Source: Saccharopolyspora rhizosphaerae
GTDB taxonomy: Bacteria; Actinomycetota; Actinomycetes; Mycobacteriales; Pseudonocardiaceae
DNA length: 64,000 nt
NCBI RefSeq assembly: GCF_003931915.1
Contig: NZ_RSAA01000014.1
Span: forward strand, 1 to 64,000
Reading direction: 5' to 3'
The position numbers and the translations under genes are program-made. Shown here one piece after another: positions 41,372 through 49,790 of the stretch (position 1 is the stretch's first letter; every line of letters starts with the position of its first letter). Under the pieces are notes generated by a model. It searched no databases. It worked only from the letters and a program-made list of their open reading frames with translations, and was not told where the DNA came from.

Positions 41372-41394
41372 TGTGAAATGGGGAAACTTTCACA
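41372..41394. promoter_or_regulatory. Inverted repeat between hisD and the carboxypeptidase gene
   Basis: TGTGAAA and TTTCACA flank nine bases (TGGGGAAAC). This AT-rich dyad lies in the upstream region of the carboxypeptidase, about 90 bases before its ATG. A repressor or activator site is plausible. Confidence 0.4.
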
Positions 41395-41482
41395 CAGCGG
41401 CCATAGTTCGCCATCATGTTGCCAACGGTCCGCGCCTCTTGGAACCTTCGGTGGTCACCTCCTGTGATCGATCGGAGACCCG

Positions 41483-42748
41483 ATGTTCAGTTCACGGCGC
41501 AAGGCAGCGCTGGTCGCCGCGGCGGCCGGGCTCGTCCTGCTGGCACCGGTCCAGGCCGGCCTGGCCGCAGAACCGACCGAGACGCCTGGCCAGGACGAGG
41601 CGATCTACACGGTCCCCCACACCGACAGCGCGTCGCGCACGGAGATCAACCGCAGCGGCGCGGAGGTCCTCGGCGTCAGCGAGGACCAGGTCGCCACCGT
41701 GGAGGCAACGCCGGAGGAGGCCGAAGGGCTGCGCGCTCGCGGCTTCCAGCTCACCGAGCGGACCAAGGTCGCCGACGCGCTGCAGCGCCGCAACGGCACG
41801 CAGCCGAAGGCCCCCGGTGACTTCCCACCGGGCGACGAGGCGTACCACAACTACGACGAGATGGTCGCCGAGCTCGACAAGACCGTGGCCGACCACCCGG
41901 ACATCGCGTCCAAGGTCAGCGCGGGCAAGTCGTTCGAGGGCCGTGACATCCCGGTGCTCAAGATCAGCGACAACGTGGCCACCGACGAGGACGAGCCCGA
42001 GGTCCTCTTCGACTGCAACCAGCACGCCCGCGAGCACCTGACCACCGAGATGTGCCTGCACATCGCGCAGCGGTTCACCGACAACTACGACGACCCGGCG
42101 GTGAAGGAGTCGGTCGACAACCGCGAGATCTGGATCGTCCCGTCGGTCAACCCGGACGGGTCGACCTACGACGTGGCCTCGGGCGAGTACCAGGGCTGGC
42201 GCAAGAACCGCCAGGACCAGGGCACCGACGTCAACCGCAACTGGGGCTACCTGTGGGGCTGCTGCGGTGGCTCCAGCGATGACCCAGCCGACGAGACCTA
42301 CCGGGGCACCGAAGCGTGGTCCTCGCCGGAGGCCGCCGCGATGCGCGACTTCATCGACTCGCGCGTGGTCGGCGGCACCCAGCAGATCAAGGCGGCGGTG
42401 GACTTCCACACCTACTCGGAGCTGGTGCTGTGGCCCTTCGGCCACACCTCCGACGACGTCACCGAGGGGATGACGCAGGAGGAGTACGACCGGTTCGCCA
42501 AGGTCGGCACGGAGATGGCGCAGACCAACGGCTACACGCCACAGCAGTCCAGCGACCTGTACGTCACCGACGGCGACAGCCTCGACTGGATGTGGGGCCA
42601 GCACAAGATCCTGGCCTTCACCTTCGAGATGTACCCGTCGTCGGGCGGTGGGCTCGACGGCTTCTACCCACCAGGTGACGTGATCGAGCGGGAGACCGCC
42701 CGCAACGACGCGGCCGTGGACATCCTGCTGCGCGAGGCAGGTGCCTGA
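41483..42748 (+). CDS. Secreted zinc carboxypeptidase, M14 family
   Basis: 421 residues. A signal peptide (basic start, then ALVAAAAGLVLLAPVQAGLA, cleavage near residue 30) and a propeptide-like stretch to about 110 lead to the M14 domain. Zinc ligands are in CNQHAREHLTTEM (His and Glu) and VDFHTYSELVLWPFG (His); IVPSVNPDGSTYD and VNRNWGY follow the fold, and the catalytic glutamate is in AFTFEMYPSS. It should trim C-terminal residues from extracellular peptides. ATG 41483 has GGAGA a short distance upstream. A long terminator follows. It may feed the peptide importer further along. Confidence 0.94.
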   Translation: MFSSRRKAALVAAAAGLVLLAPVQAGLAAEPTETPGQDEAIYTVPHTDSASRTEINRSGAEVLGVSEDQVATVEATPEEAEGLRARGFQLTERTKVADALQRRNGTQPKAPGDFPPGDEAYHNYDEMVAELDKTVADHPDIASKVSAGKSFEGRDIPVLKISDNVATDEDEPEVLFDCNQHAREHLTTEMCLHIAQRFTDNYDDPAVKESVDNREIWIVPSVNPDGSTYDVASGEYQGWRKNRQDQGTDVNRNWGYLWGCCGGSSDDPADETYRGTEAWSSPEAAAMRDFIDSRVVGGTQQIKAAVDFHTYSELVLWPFGHTSDDVTEGMTQEEYDRFAKVGTEMAQTNGYTPQQSSDLYVTDGDSLDWMWGQHKILAFTFEMYPSSGGGLDGFYPPGDVIERETARNDAAVDILLREAGA

Positions 42749-42770
42749 CCCGTCCAGGAGGGGGATCGGG

Positions 42771-42800
42771 AGGGCCCGGGGTGTGCGCACCCCGGGCCCT
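42771..42800 (+). terminator. Terminator hairpin after the carboxypeptidase gene
   Basis: AGGGCCCGGGGTG (42771-42783) pairs with CACCCCGGGCCCT (42788-42800) around TGCG, followed by TTCC: a GC-rich 13-bp stem. Confidence 0.85.
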
Positions 42801-42809
42801 TTCCACCGC

Positions 42810-42815
42810 GATAAT
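42810..42815 (+). promoter_or_regulatory. -10 element of a leaderless promoter
   Basis: GATAAT, one base from the consensus, lies six bases before the ATG at 42822 and ten bases after the upstream terminator. Confidence 0.55.
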
Positions 42816-42821
42816 GAGGGC

Positions 42822-43499
42822 ATGACCACCGCGACGACGATCCGCCCGCCCGCGCTGGTGCGCCGGGGCTCGTGGATCTACTGCCCGTTGCTCGGCGCGT
42901 TGGCGGGATTCCTGCTGCGGGTCGTCGCGGCGTGGGTGGCGGGCCTGCCGTGGGCGCCGTTCCAGGGCGTGTTCGAACTGGCGGCCTCGGGCGCGGACCC
43001 GTGGGGCCTGCTCGTGGCGATCGCGCTGGGCGCGCTCATCGGCTTGGGCTTCGCCGGGTTGCTCGCCCAGGAGCGGCTGGTCGTGACAGTCGGGCCAGAG
43101 GAAGTGGTGCTGGCGACGGGCCGCCACGCGCGCGAGATCCCCGGCGACGAGGTCGACGCGGTGTTCACCGAACGCGGCCACCTGGTGCTGCTGGACGGGA
43201 CGGGCGCCGAGCTGGCGCGCCGGAAGTCCGGGCTGGACCGCTTCGCGCTGCGCGACGCGTTCCGCGAGCACGGCTACCGCTGGCGCGACTCGGACCCCTA
43301 CGCGGGCCGCTACGTGCTCTGGACCGAGGACACCCCGGAACTGTCGCTGCGGGGCAACACCTTGATGGCCGAGCGCGACCGCGCGTTGCGCAGGCGCGAC
43401 CACAAGGAAGCCGCATTGCTGCGGGCTCAGCTGGCGGAGCAGGGGGTCGTCCTCCGCGACGGCCACCGCAAGCAGTACTGGCGCAAGACCGAGGCCTGA
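42822..43499 (+). CDS. Membrane protein of unknown function
   Basis: 225 residues. Two hydrophobic segments (about 21-42 and 62-84) are followed by a soluble half with a beta-rich stretch (LVVTVGPEEVVLATG, VDAVFTERGHLVLLDG) and then a charged helical tail (GNTLMAERDRALRRRDHKEAALLRAQL). Actinobacterial relatives are annotated only as conserved hypothetical. No catalytic motif is visible. The ATG has GATAAT six bases upstream and no binding site, so it is probably leaderless. Confidence 0.75.
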   Translation: MTTATTIRPPALVRRGSWIYCPLLGALAGFLLRVVAAWVAGLPWAPFQGVFELAASGADPWGLLVAIALGALIGLGFAGLLAQERLVVTVGPEEVVLATGRHAREIPGDEVDAVFTERGHLVLLDGTGAELARRKSGLDRFALRDAFREHGYRWRDSDPYAGRYVLWTEDTPELSLRGNTLMAERDRALRRRDHKEAALLRAQLAEQGVVLRDGHRKQYWRKTEA

Positions 43500-43627
43500 C
43501 TCCCCCGGAACCGCTCGCGACGCACCTGAACACGCCTCACCCACCGGAGCCTCGATCACGCACCCGTGTGCGGTGTCGAGCCCTCAGCCCATCGCAGTGC
43601 AGGAGAACGCGAGAACCTCCCCGGAAG

Positions 43628-43773
43628 CTCAGCGGGCGGAGGCATGACGGTGTTCGACCTGACGTGCGGCGGCGAGCCGAGGAACGCTGCTGCGGTTCCA
43701 CCGAAACCGCTGCAGTTCCACTGAGGTTCCCCGCGCCCGCTCAGCGAGCTGAGGCGTGCCGGTGTTCGACCTG
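43628..43773. repeat. Imperfect direct repeat, 34-base unit, 112-base offset
   Basis: Both copies begin CTCAGCG and end CGGTGTTCGACCTG; 30 of 34 positions agree. Similar flanking words (GGAACGC) follow each copy, suggesting a longer, decayed duplication. Confidence 0.7.
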
Positions 43774-44080
43774 TGTGCAGGTTGGACGCGGCGACCAGCC
43801 GCGGAACGCATGGGCTTCCGCCGAAAGCGCCGGCAGGCGGGCGCAAAGCGGTCCCGGGAGTCGCCGATGTCGAGGACAGGATGCTGGGATCCCGCTGGAA
43901 CCGCGGTGGGAACGCGGCGCCAGCCGCGGAACAGCGGGAATTCCGCCGAAACCACCGGAGTGGCGGCGATCCGCTTCACCCCACCCCGGGGACCCACCAT
44001 CACCACCGAGGTTTCCACCGAGAGAGGGTCAAGAAAGCGGCCGGACGGCTGTTCTGGACCCACACCCCGCGCAGGTGCCG

Positions 44081-44102
44081 TCGAACTTCGCGCGAAATTC
44101 GA
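44081..44102. repeat. TCGAACTTC-family palindrome
   Basis: TCGAACTTCGC continues into GCGAAATTCGA, symmetric except for one C/A position. The same design recurs at 60442-60463 and 60567-60590. Confidence 0.7.
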
Positions 44103-44299
44103 ACGAGGACCCGTCACTGCCACCGCGCGGGTTCTGGGCGGCCTCGTGCGGGCATGCCGACACGCCGGGGCGTCGTGCTCCGGCGTGCAGCAGGTGGCGG
44201 CGCACGGACTCCGCGAAGCCGTTGGGCCCTCCTCCGAGTGCTCTTGCTACGGGAACCGCTGGGATTCCCGCATCGCCGGCGAGGAGGGCGCGGGAAGTC

Positions 44300-44455
44300 T
44301 TAGGACAGCATCAGCACGATCGTGCCGACCACGATGCCGGCCATCACGACCGCGGCCGCCACCATCATGAGGAGGCGCATCTGGGGGCGTTCACCGGCTT
44401 CGTCGTGCACGCGCTCTCGCCACTGGAGGAAGGTGGTGCCTTCTTGCTCGCTCAC
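44300..44455 (-). CDS. 51-residue single-span membrane protein
   Basis: The GTG at 44455 has CAGGAG five bases upstream. The peptide has a charged N-terminal half (SEQEGTTFLQWRERVHDEAG) and one C-terminal hydrophobic segment (LLMMVAAAVVMAGIVVGTIV). Tail-anchored small proteins of this shape are common hypothetical genes in this group. It lies 67 bases after the last gene of the peptide importer and may be cotranscribed with it. No function known. Confidence 0.6.
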   Translation of the reverse strand: MSEQEGTTFLQWRERVHDEAGERPQMRLLMMVAAAVVMAGIVVGTIVLMLS

Positions 44456-44522
44456 GTCTGCTCCTGAGAGTCGTTCCGTACTACTTCGAGCGGCTCCCCG
44501 AGCACCGCATTGCGCCACGATG

Positions 44523-45164
44523 TCATATCAACTCGGATACGTGAACCACACGGTGCGCCCAGCGAGTCAGCAACGCTTCGTCGTGGCTGATGGCCAGCAC
44601 GCCCATGCCGTTCTCCCAGGTCCGGCGGTCGACAACGCGCACCAGGGCGGCCGTCGTGGAGGCGTCGAGCATCGCCGTCATCTCGTCGCACACCAGGTAG
44701 CGGGGCTGCGGCGCGAGAGCGCGGGCCAGGCAGGCGCGTTGCAGTTGACCGTCGCTGACCTCGTGCGGCCGCCGGGTGAGCAGTTCCCCGGTGAGGCCCA
44801 CTTCGTCGACGAGCTCGTCGACGTCCCCGGGTTCTCCGCGCGCCAGCAGCGGTTCGGCGATGATCTCGCGCAGCGTGAAGCGCGGGTCGACGGCGGGCCG
44901 CGGGTGCTGGAAGACGATTCCGACAGACCTTCGCGTTCCCGGGGGTGTGCGGTGCCGGAAACGCGAGATGTCACTGCCATCGAGCGACACCCGTCCGGAC
45001 CACGGCCGGTGCAGCAACGCCAGCACGCGTCCCAGCGTGGACTTGCCCGAACCACTGGGTCCGCCGAGCCCGAGCACTTCCCCGGCGGCGAGGTCGACGC
45101 TCGCGCCGTCGAGCACCGGCCGCCCGCGCCGGTAGCCGACGACGACGTCGGTGGCGCTCAGCAC
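44523..45164 (-). CDS. Oligopeptide-type ABC importer ATPase (DppF/OppF position)
   Basis: 213 residues. Walker A GPSGSGKSTLGRVLALL (about 38-54), Q-loop IVFQHPRPAVDP, a signature that reads VSDGQLQRACLARALA rather than the standard LSGGQ, Walker B LVCDEMTAMLD and H-switch AISHDEALL. The glutamate after Walker B is kept. It lacks the C-terminal oligopeptide extension seen in its partner. The GTG start overlaps the upstream gene by seven bases. Together the two ATPases power the two permeases upstream. Confidence 0.9.
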   Translation of the reverse strand: MLSATDVVVGYRRGRPVLDGASVDLAAGEVLGLGGPSGSGKSTLGRVLALLHRPWSGRVSLDGSDISRFRHRTPPGTRRSVGIVFQHPRPAVDPRFTLREIIAEPLLARGEPGDVDELVDEVGLTGELLTRRPHEVSDGQLQRACLARALAPQPRYLVCDEMTAMLDASTTAALVRVVDRRTWENGMGVLAISHDEALLTRWAHRVVHVSELI

Positions 45165-46123
45165 GGCGCGTGGGCGGCGATCCACCGATCGCCCCGGGCG
45201 AGCAGTTCCGGGTCCCCCGTGCAGGGCGCGAAGCCCGGTTGGTCCGGACGGCGTTGGCAGTACACGCAGCCCCACTCCTGTTCGACGCGGTCGAGTTCGG
45301 TCAACGACGGCGGGTGGCCGGGGATCGGCTCGAACCCGCCCTCCGGCAGCGCCGCCAACAACGCGGCGGTGTACGGGTGCCAGGGTTCGCTCAGCACCTC
45401 CTCGGCCGGGCCTGCTTCGACGATGCGGCTGGCGTACATCACCGCGACGTCGGTGGCGACGCGGCGGGCGGCGGCCAGGTCGTGGGTGATGAGCAGGACC
45501 GCTCGGTCGTCGGTGGCGGCCTCGGCGAGCAGGTCGACTGCGTGGTGCACCAGCGGCCGGTCCAGGCCGGTGGTCGGCTCGTCGGCGAGGACGATCCGGG
45601 GGTCGCCCGCCAGCGCCAGGGCGAGCGCGACGCGTTGCGCCATGCCGCCGGAGAGCTCATGCGGGTAGTGGTCGAGGTCCGCGGGGTCGAGACCGACGCG
45701 CTCGGCGAGCTCGTCGGCCCGGCTCGGGCCGCCCAGCGCGGCGACGGTCTCGACGAGCTGGGCGCGTGCGGTGCGGACCGGCGTCAGGTGGGTGCTCGCC
45801 GACTGCGGGACGAGCCCGATGCGACGACCGCGGACCCGCCCGGCCAGCACCGGTTCCGGCGCCGAGATCAGGTCGGTGCCGTCGTCGAGGAGCGCGTGCC
45901 CGCGGACTTCGGCGTTGCCGGGCAGCAGCCCGAGCAGTGCGGAGGCCAGGACCGACTTGCCGCAACCGGACTCGCCGACCAGCGCCAGCACCCGGCCGGG
46001 CCGCACGTGCAGGGCCGCGTCGGTGACCGCGCGCACCAGAACCCCGCGCGGGAGCCGGAACCGGACCGAAAGCCGGTGCAGCTCCAGCAGACCGGTCCTC
46101 TCGGGGGCGTGGGTGTCGGTCAC
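45158..46123 (-). CDS. Oligopeptide-type ABC importer ATPase (DppD/OppD position)
   Basis: 321 residues. Walker A ALVGESGCGKSVLASALLG (about 38-56), signature ELSGGMAQRVALALALAG, Walker B IVLADEPTTGLD and H-switch LITHDLAAARR. The C terminus has the oligopeptide extension with the cysteine cluster WGCVYCQRRPDQPGFAPC, typical of OppD/DppD and often an iron-sulfur site. The GTG start overlaps the permease stop (GTGA). The open frame to 46345 lies within the permease gene and is rejected. Confidence 0.93.
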   Translation of the reverse strand: MTDTHAPERTGLLELHRLSVRFRLPRGVLVRAVTDAALHVRPGRVLALVGESGCGKSVLASALLGLLPGNAEVRGHALLDDGTDLISAPEPVLAGRVRGRRIGLVPQSASTHLTPVRTARAQLVETVAALGGPSRADELAERVGLDPADLDHYPHELSGGMAQRVALALALAGDPRIVLADEPTTGLDRPLVHHAVDLLAEAATDDRAVLLITHDLAAARRVATDVAVMYASRIVEAGPAEEVLSEPWHPYTAALLAALPEGGFEPIPGHPPSLTELDRVEQEWGCVYCQRRPDQPGFAPCTGDPELLARGDRWIAAHAPC

Positions 46124-46986
46124 AGCGACAGCTCCGATCGTCGTTTCGGCACGAGCCGGTCCCGCCAGGTCGCCGCCAGCCCCGAGACCGCCAGCGTGGT
46201 GGCCACCAGCAGCGCCGACGGGAACAGCACGATCCACCAGGCCCCCAGCAGCACCGCCTCGCGGCCGTCGCCGAGGAGGTTGCCGATGCTGGCCAGGTGC
46301 GGTGGGAGGCCGAGTCCGAGGAAGCTCAGGGCGGTCTCGTGCCACACCGCGTGCGGCACGAGCAGCACCGCCGACAGCGCGGCTTGCGGCACGATCGCCG
46401 GCAGCAGGTGCCTGCGCAGGATGCGCGCCCGCGAGGAACCACCGGCGATGGCGGCCTCGACGTGGGGGCGCTGCCGCAGCGAGAGGACCTCGGAACGCAC
46501 GATTCTCGCGACCGTGGTCCAGTGCGTCAGCGCGATCGAGCAGACCACCGTCACCAGGCTCCCCCGGTACAGCGCGACGACGACCACGCCCAGCAGCAGG
46601 TGGGGCACCGAGTTGACGATGTCGACCAGGCGCATCAGCAGCCGGTCGGTCCAGCCGCCGAGCCCGCCGGCCACGACCCCGACCAGCGAACCGAGCACAG
46701 TGGACACCACCGCGCTGAACCCGGCCACCAGCAACGACACCCGCAGCCCCGCCATCGACTGGACGAACAGGTCGCGGCCGTTCGAGTCGGTGCCGAAGGG
46801 GTGCAGGAGGCTCGGCGCGAGGCGTACCTCCTCGTAGCTCACGCCCTGCCCGCCCACCAGCAGCGGGACGACCACCGCTGCGAGCACCAGCACCCCGAGC
46901 CCGACGCCGGAGGCGAGCAGGCGGGAGCGTGGCCGCGCGCGGGCGGCACCGGCTCGACCGGCGGGCTTCCAGGTCAGCTCAGCCAT
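46120..46986 (-). CDS. Oligopeptide-type ABC importer permease (DppC position)
   Basis: 288 residues with about six hydrophobic segments. It has the DppC opening (HPFGTDSNGRDLFVQSMAG) and the cytoplasmic coupling motif EAAIAGGSSRARILRRHLLP (about residues 185-204). ATG 46986 overlaps the other permease by eight bases. Full length and intact. Confidence 0.93.
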   Translation of the reverse strand: MAELTWKPAGRAGAARARPRSRLLASGVGLGVLVLAAVVVPLLVGGQGVSYEEVRLAPSLLHPFGTDSNGRDLFVQSMAGLRVSLLVAGFSAVVSTVLGSLVGVVAGGLGGWTDRLLMRLVDIVNSVPHLLLGVVVVALYRGSLVTVVCSIALTHWTTVARIVRSEVLSLRQRPHVEAAIAGGSSRARILRRHLLPAIVPQAALSAVLLVPHAVWHETALSFLGLGLPPHLASIGNLLGDGREAVLLGAWWIVLFPSALLVATTLAVSGLAATWRDRLVPKRRSELSL

Positions 46987-47953
46987 CGGCGGCCACCCTC
47001 GGGTCGAGCACGACCGCGGCGACGTCGGCCAGCAGCGAGCCCAGCAGCACGGCGGCGGTGGCCACCAGGGTCACCATCGCCAGCAGCGGGTAGTCCACCG
47101 CGGTCGCCGCCGTGACCACCGCACCGGCCAGCCCCGGCCACGAGAAGACCTCCTCGACCAGCACCGTTCCGGTGACCAGTTCCGGGATGCGAGCACCGAT
47201 CAGGGTCACGAACGGCAGCAGCGCGGTCGGCAGCGCGTGGCGCAGCACCACGATGCGCTCAGCCAGTCCGCGTGCTCGAGCACCGGTGACGTGGTCCTCG
47301 GCCAGCGATCCCAGCATCGACTGCCGGACGTGCAGCACCAGCCACGGCGTCTGGGACGCGGCCAGCACCAGGGCGGGCAGCGCGAGGTGTTCGGCCACCT
47401 GCCCGAACGACAGCTGCTCACCGGCGTCGGTCAGGCCCGCGACCGGCAGCCAGCCCAGGCCGAGCGAGAAAACCGCGATCGCCAGCAGCGCCAGCACGAA
47501 CGGCGGCACGCCCTCCAGCGCGTGACCCACGGCGGTGACCAGCCGGTCCACCACACCGCCCTGCCGCCAGGCCGCGATCGTGCCGCCGACCAGCGCGAAG
47601 ACCACCGCCAGGGCGAGTCCGCTGACGGCCAGCAGCGCGGTCCACGGCAGGCGCTCGGCGACGACCTGCGCGACCGGTTGCCGCAGGGACCGCGACACGC
47701 CGAGATCACCGCTGAGCAGGCCGTGGAACCACTGCCAGAACTGCTCCAGCACCGGCCGGTCGAGGCCGAGCTCGGCGCGCACCCGCGCCACGTCGGCGGC
47801 CGAGGCGGTGTAGAGCCGCACGCCGAAGTACTGCTCGACCGGGTCGAACGGCGAGGCCGCAGCCAGCAGGAACACGCCGAACGCGACGATCACCAGCACC
47901 GGGACGGCGAACGCCAGGCGCCGCAGCGCCAGGCGCGTGATCGTCCGGCTCAT
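46979..47953 (-). CDS. Oligopeptide-type ABC importer permease (DppB position)
   Basis: 324 residues, six hydrophobic segments. Typical DppB parts: the N-terminal helix, VRAELGLDRPVLEQFWQWFH, GDLGVSRSLRQPVAQVVAER, the coupling motif GARARGLAERIVVLRHALP and the ending VTLIGARIPELVTGTVLVEE. ATG 47953 overlaps the binding-protein stop (ATGA), so the five-gene cluster is translated as a chain. Confidence 0.93.
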   Translation of the reverse strand: MSRTITRLALRRLAFAVPVLVIVAFGVFLLAAASPFDPVEQYFGVRLYTASAADVARVRAELGLDRPVLEQFWQWFHGLLSGDLGVSRSLRQPVAQVVAERLPWTALLAVSGLALAVVFALVGGTIAAWRQGGVVDRLVTAVGHALEGVPPFVLALLAIAVFSLGLGWLPVAGLTDAGEQLSFGQVAEHLALPALVLAASQTPWLVLHVRQSMLGSLAEDHVTGARARGLAERIVVLRHALPTALLPFVTLIGARIPELVTGTVLVEEVFSWPGLAGAVVTAATAVDYPLLAMVTLVATAAVLLGSLLADVAAVVLDPRVAADG

Positions 47954-49533
47954 GCTCGCGGTTTCCAGGTCTCGACGTTCCACCACGGACCCCAGGTGGT
48001 GCCGTGGGTGTGCGGTTCGACGGGCGCCTGGTAGCCGGTGAACGAGTCGTCGCGCAGCACGTAGCTGTGGTCGACGAACGCCAGGTACACCAAGCCCGGG
48101 TCGGCGACGTAGGCGCGCTGGACCTGCCGGTAGAGCTCGGCGCGCTTGCCCGGGTCCAGCTCGCGGCGGGCCGCGTCGAGCGCCGCGTCGACCTCGGCGT
48201 TGCGGTACTGACCGGGGTTGTCGTAGGTGCCGGTGCCGATCGCCGAGGAGCTGAGGCTGGAGTAGGCCTGCGGATCCGGGTCGATCGGGTTACCGCCGCC
48301 GAGCACGATGCCGTCGGTGTCCAGCCGGTCGGCGACCGCGGAGCGGTCCACCCCGGCGAGCTCGACCTCGATGCCGATCTCGCGGGCGTCGGAGGCGAAA
48401 CCCGTTGCCAGGTCGCGGCGGAGGCTGTCGTCGGCGAAGTACAGGACGGTGAACGTCGCGCGGGTGCCCCCGCGTTCGCGGATGCCGTCGGGACCGACGC
48501 GCCAGCCGGCCTCGTCGAGGACGCGGGCCGCTTCCCGCGGGTCGTGGGCGAAGGTCGCTGCGGGCTCGTGGTGCGCGCCCATCGACGGCGGGATCGGGGT
48601 GTGCGCGGGCTTCCCGTGCCCGCCGAGCAGCGCCTTGATCATGCCCTCGCGGTCGACGGCGAGGTTCAGGGCGGTTCGGACCGCGCGGTCGCCGGTCACG
48701 GGGTTGTTGTGGGGCAGCGCGATGCTGCGGTAGTCGGCTGTCTCGTGGTGCACGGCGCGGAACCCGTCGCGAGCGGCACCTCCGGCGAGCACCGGCGGGA
48801 GCACGGTGCCGTCGAACTCACCGGCCGCCAGCCGCTGGGCGCGGGTGTTGTCGTCCTTGGCGAACACGACGGTGATGTCGTGCACGGCCGGCGCGCCGCC
48901 CCAGTAGTCGCGGTTGGCGGCCCAGGTCATCTGGTCGCCCTGCCGCCACTCGACCAGCCGGTACGGCCCGGTGCCGACCGGACGGGTGTTGAGCGGTGAA
49001 CTCTCCTGCGGGGCAGGCGTGCTCAGCGACTCGTTCGGCATGACGCCCAGCACGAGCTTGGACGGCCACGCGGAGTAGGGGAACTTCAGGTCGAAGCGCA
49101 CGGTGTGGGCGTCCACGGCCTCGACCCCGGCGAGCATGTCGTAGTCGGAGGAGATCGTGGAGGCGTAAGCCGGATCGATCGCCGCGCGGTAGGTGGCCAC
49201 CACGTCCTCGGCGTCGAAGGGCGTGCCGTCGTGGAACCGCACGCCGTCGCGGAGCTTCACCGTCCAGCTCGTGGCATCGGCGTTGGCCTGCGGCGGATCC
49301 ACCGCCAGCGCGGGCCGCAACTGCGCCCGCCCGTCGAAGGCGAGCAACCCGTCGTAGAACTTCGCCGCCCCCTCGGCTCCGTACCCGAGCAGCGGGTTCA
49401 GGCTCTCCGGCTCGAAGCCGTCGGCCAGCAACAACTCCCCGGGCTTCCCCGGCTGGGAGGGCGCGGAACACCCCGCCACCACGACCCCCAGCACGAGCGA
49501 CAACCCGACAACCCAACTTCGACGCTTCAGCAC
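47950..49533 (-). CDS. Oligopeptide-type ABC importer, substrate-binding lipoprotein
   Basis: 527 residues, extracytoplasmic solute-binding family 5. The signal ends in the lipobox VVAGC (about residue 21). Family features: FEPESLNPLLGYG, VKLRDGVRFHDGTPFDAEDVVATY (split across residues 90-115), GTGPYRLVEW and the ending WGPWWNVETW. It binds peptides or possibly nickel chelates. GTG 49533 is chosen because TATGGT lies six bases upstream with TTGAGA 18 bases before it: a leaderless promoter. The frame stays open to 49854, but that part contains the 60-base tandem repeats and lies upstream of the promoter. Confidence 0.93.
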   Translation of the reverse strand: MLKRRSWVVGLSLVLGVVVAGCSAPSQPGKPGELLLADGFEPESLNPLLGYGAEGAAKFYDGLLAFDGRAQLRPALAVDPPQANADATSWTVKLRDGVRFHDGTPFDAEDVVATYRAAIDPAYASTISSDYDMLAGVEAVDAHTVRFDLKFPYSAWPSKLVLGVMPNESLSTPAPQESSPLNTRPVGTGPYRLVEWRQGDQMTWAANRDYWGGAPAVHDITVVFAKDDNTRAQRLAAGEFDGTVLPPVLAGGAARDGFRAVHHETADYRSIALPHNNPVTGDRAVRTALNLAVDREGMIKALLGGHGKPAHTPIPPSMGAHHEPAATFAHDPREAARVLDEAGWRVGPDGIRERGGTRATFTVLYFADDSLRRDLATGFASDAREIGIEVELAGVDRSAVADRLDTDGIVLGGGNPIDPDPQAYSSLSSSAIGTGTYDNPGQYRNAEVDAALDAARRELDPGKRAELYRQVQRAYVADPGLVYLAFVDHSYVLRDDSFTGYQAPVEPHTHGTTWGPWWNVETWKPRA

Positions 49534-49539
49534 TCCCGC

Positions 49540-49579
49540 ACCATAGGGGCTGTTGCAACTATTTCTCAATAACTTGAGA
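49540..49579 (-). promoter_or_regulatory. Peptide importer promoter with operator dyad
   Basis: On the minus strand TTGAGA (49564-49569) and TATGGT (49540-49545) are 18 bases apart, six bases from the GTG. TCTCAA-GTTA-TTGAGA (49564-49579) is a perfect inverted repeat covering the -35, so a repressor bound there would block transcription. Confidence 0.65.
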
Positions 49580-49670
49580 TCTTGCTCCCCTCCACTTCGG
49601 AGGGGCCTCCGGTGCTTCGAGGCGGCATCCGGCACCCACAGAGGCTGCAGCGGCAAGGGCAAGCAGGTTC

Positions 49671-49790
49671 GGGGGATCGCGAAGTCGCGTAGCGGCGTCA
49701 GGGGTTCGCGCCCGCGACCTCGCCCGGTCAGGGGGATCGCGAAGTCGCGTAGCGGCGTCAGGGGTTGGCGCCCGCGACCTCGCCCGGTCA
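49671..49790. repeat. Two-copy tandem repeat, 60-base unit
   Basis: 49671-49730 and 49731-49790 are identical except for one base (TTCGCG versus TTGGCG). The unit starts GGGGGATCGCGAAGTCGCG. Being a multiple of three, it keeps one minus-strand frame open and reads there as repeated TPLRDFAIP. Confidence 0.9.

Larger units (their letters stand above)
43500..44299. other. Gene-free stretch with decayed repeats
   Basis: 800 bases between two converging genes. A 34-base segment at 43628-43661 recurs at 43740-43773 with four differences. GGAACGC...TTCCGCCGAAA motifs recur around 43803-43828 and 43927-43951. A TCGAACTTC palindrome lies at 44081-44102. Open frames here have no binding sites and read as repeat-derived sequence. 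Confidence 0.6.
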
